This document shows, one piece after another, positions 4,857-5,836 of a stretch of DNA of 5,836 bases; within the stretch, counting starts at the first letter, position 1; each line of letters opens with the position of its first letter. The stretch comes from Cyclobacteriaceae bacterium. Lineage in GTDB: Bacteria > Bacteroidota > Bacteroidia > Cytophagales > Cyclobacteriaceae. A program made the position numbers and the translations under genes. The notes below the pieces were generated by a model. The model had not been told where the DNA came from. It did not search any database and saw nothing but the letters and a program-made list of their open reading frames with translations. The stretch lies in assembly GCA_025363495.1 (NCBI GenBank), contig JANYDR010000013.1:1-5836 (forward strand). Direction: 5' to 3'.

Positions 4857-5836
4857 ATGAGAAATTCGTCCAATCCCCAAAGTATAAAATGGTCCTGCGT
4901 GCTTGTGCTTGTGATCTTCGCCGGCAGTTCAACCGCTCAACAAAAGATAACCGGTAATGATACCTCTCGTGGGTTATTCACATCCGAATCCCTGAAAGAA
5001 GATTTTCTGATTTTTAGGAAAACACTCGAGACCACCTATCCGAGTTTGTACCGCTATTCCGATTCCGTTACAATGAGTGCTTATCTGGATGAACAATTTG
5101 CCGCGCTCAATAAACCGATGAATGAAATCGACTTTTATAGAATCATTGCTCTCTCGTGTGCCCGGGTCAATGACGAGCATCTTATCCCGAGCCCTTCGAA
5201 TAGTGATTATATGAATAATTATTTCAATAACTCTAAGTTCTTTCCTTTTACATTCAAAATCATAAACCGGCGCTTCTACATTCTTAAAAGCGCATTCCTG
5301 TCATCTCCGATAAAACCAGGTTCTGAACTTATCTCGATCAACGGCAGATCAATGGAAGATCTTCTAAATCTATTATTACCCACGATCCCGTCCGATGGCT
5401 ATATTCAAACGTTTAATATCCGGCACCTCGAAGACTATTCCTCAACTCAAGTCTCAAACCTGTTCGATCTGAATTATTCCCTCTTTGCAGACGCAGGAAA
5501 CTCTTTTCGCCTGGAGTACATCTCACCTGACGAACCTACCAACAAACTAGCGATAGTGGTCGCCGGTCTCACCCACGATCAGTATAGAAAATTCTACCAT
5601 GAGAGACTGACACTTGATCAACCCCTTACGTTCAAATATTTAAAAAACGACGTCGCCTACTTAAAGATCAGTTCTTTTCTTGGATGGCACCGCCGAAGGT
5701 TCCGGCAAAATTTCGACTCGCTTTATCAGGTCATTTTTACTGAGTTCAGAGTCAAAAATACCAGTCACCTGATCCTCGATCTTAGGAACAACGAAGGGGA
5801 AGACGGCACCGGGGAAAGGCTGCTCTTGTATCTTTT
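4857..5836 (+). CDS. Exported S41-family peptidase (3'-truncated)
   Basis: The frame opens at the ATG at 4857 and runs to the right edge without a stop, giving 326 codons. Residues 1-27 form a signal peptide (WSCVLVLVIFAGSS core, cut near STA-QQ). Residues about 46-110 match the N-terminal helical domain of Bacteroidota S41 (tail-specific-protease-like) peptidases: EDFLIFRKTLETTYPSLYRY, then KPMNEIDFYRIIALSCARVN and DEHL in place of the usual GH. Next is a PDZ-like part with PIKPGSELISINGRSMEDLL (151-170) and IPSDGYIQTFNI (177-188). The core begins at about 264 with DVAYLKISSF and reaches LILDLRNNEGEDG (305-317), the family's LDLRNN-G-G motif, here with Glu at the first Gly position. The catalytic Ser and Lys should lie beyond the window. 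AAGGA at 4837-4841 is 15 bp from the ATG, too far for a standard site. The gene is likely independent of the S8 gene, from which 234 bp separate it. Confidence 0.88.
   Translation, partial: MRNSSNPQSIKWSCVLVLVIFAGSSTAQQKITGNDTSRGLFTSESLKEDFLIFRKTLETTYPSLYRYSDSVTMSAYLDEQFAALNKPMNEIDFYRIIALSCARVNDEHLIPSPSNSDYMNNYFNNSKFFPFTFKIINRRFYILKSAFLSSPIKPGSELISINGRSMEDLLNLLLPTIPSDGYIQTFNIRHLEDYSSTQVSNLFDLNYSLFADAGNSFRLEYISPDEPTNKLAIVVAGLTHDQYRKFYHERLTLDQPLTFKYLKNDVAYLKISSFLGWHRRRFRQNFDSLYQVIFTEFRVKNTSHLILDLRNNEGEDGTGERLLLYL

Noticed and set aside
4974..5180. Minus-strand 68-codon frame
   Set aside because: It lies entirely antisense to the S41 peptidase coding region and shows no signature.

Overview
The window looks like chromosomal DNA of a Bacteroidota bacterium, most likely a Cytophagales-type soil or water lineage. 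The basis is the MacB/FtsX-type permease with the C-terminal signatures common in that phylum, the subfamily of S8 peptidase, the Shine-Dalgarno-poor gene starts, the AT-leaning codon use, and long spacers carrying degenerate repeats. The phylum is inferred from protein style; no marker gene is present.

Layout, left to right. Bases 1-1416 hold the 3' part of an ABC transporter permease. A gene-poor spacer of about 900 bp follows (1417-2323). It contains the decayed 3' end of a caspase-family (peptidase C14) gene on the minus strand, a terminator-like hairpin, a first copy of a dispersed repeat (copy A) and a long imperfect palindrome. Next is an intact gene for a secreted YceI-family protein (2324-2896). 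A second spacer (2897-3228) holds repeat copy B in the same orientation, a two-part hairpin and two short palindromes. Bases 3229-4622 hold a subtilisin-like S8 peptidase gene that is split by a frameshift and appears to lack an internal segment of roughly 80-110 codons. A 234-bp spacer with three successive palindromes precedes a gene for an exported S41-family peptidase (4857-5836), which runs off the right edge.

All intact or split genes are on the plus strand, but the large spacers argue against one operon. The common theme is the cell envelope: an inner-membrane permease, a periplasmic or secreted lipid-binding-type protein, and two exported proteases. The region shows gene decay (C14 remnant, broken S8 gene) and repeat accumulation.

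I found no coherent new multi-gene system. The items most worth checking are the paired direct repeats flanking the YceI gene, the split S8 peptidase, and the C14 remnant. There is no tRNA, rRNA, CRISPR array or transposase gene that I can support.
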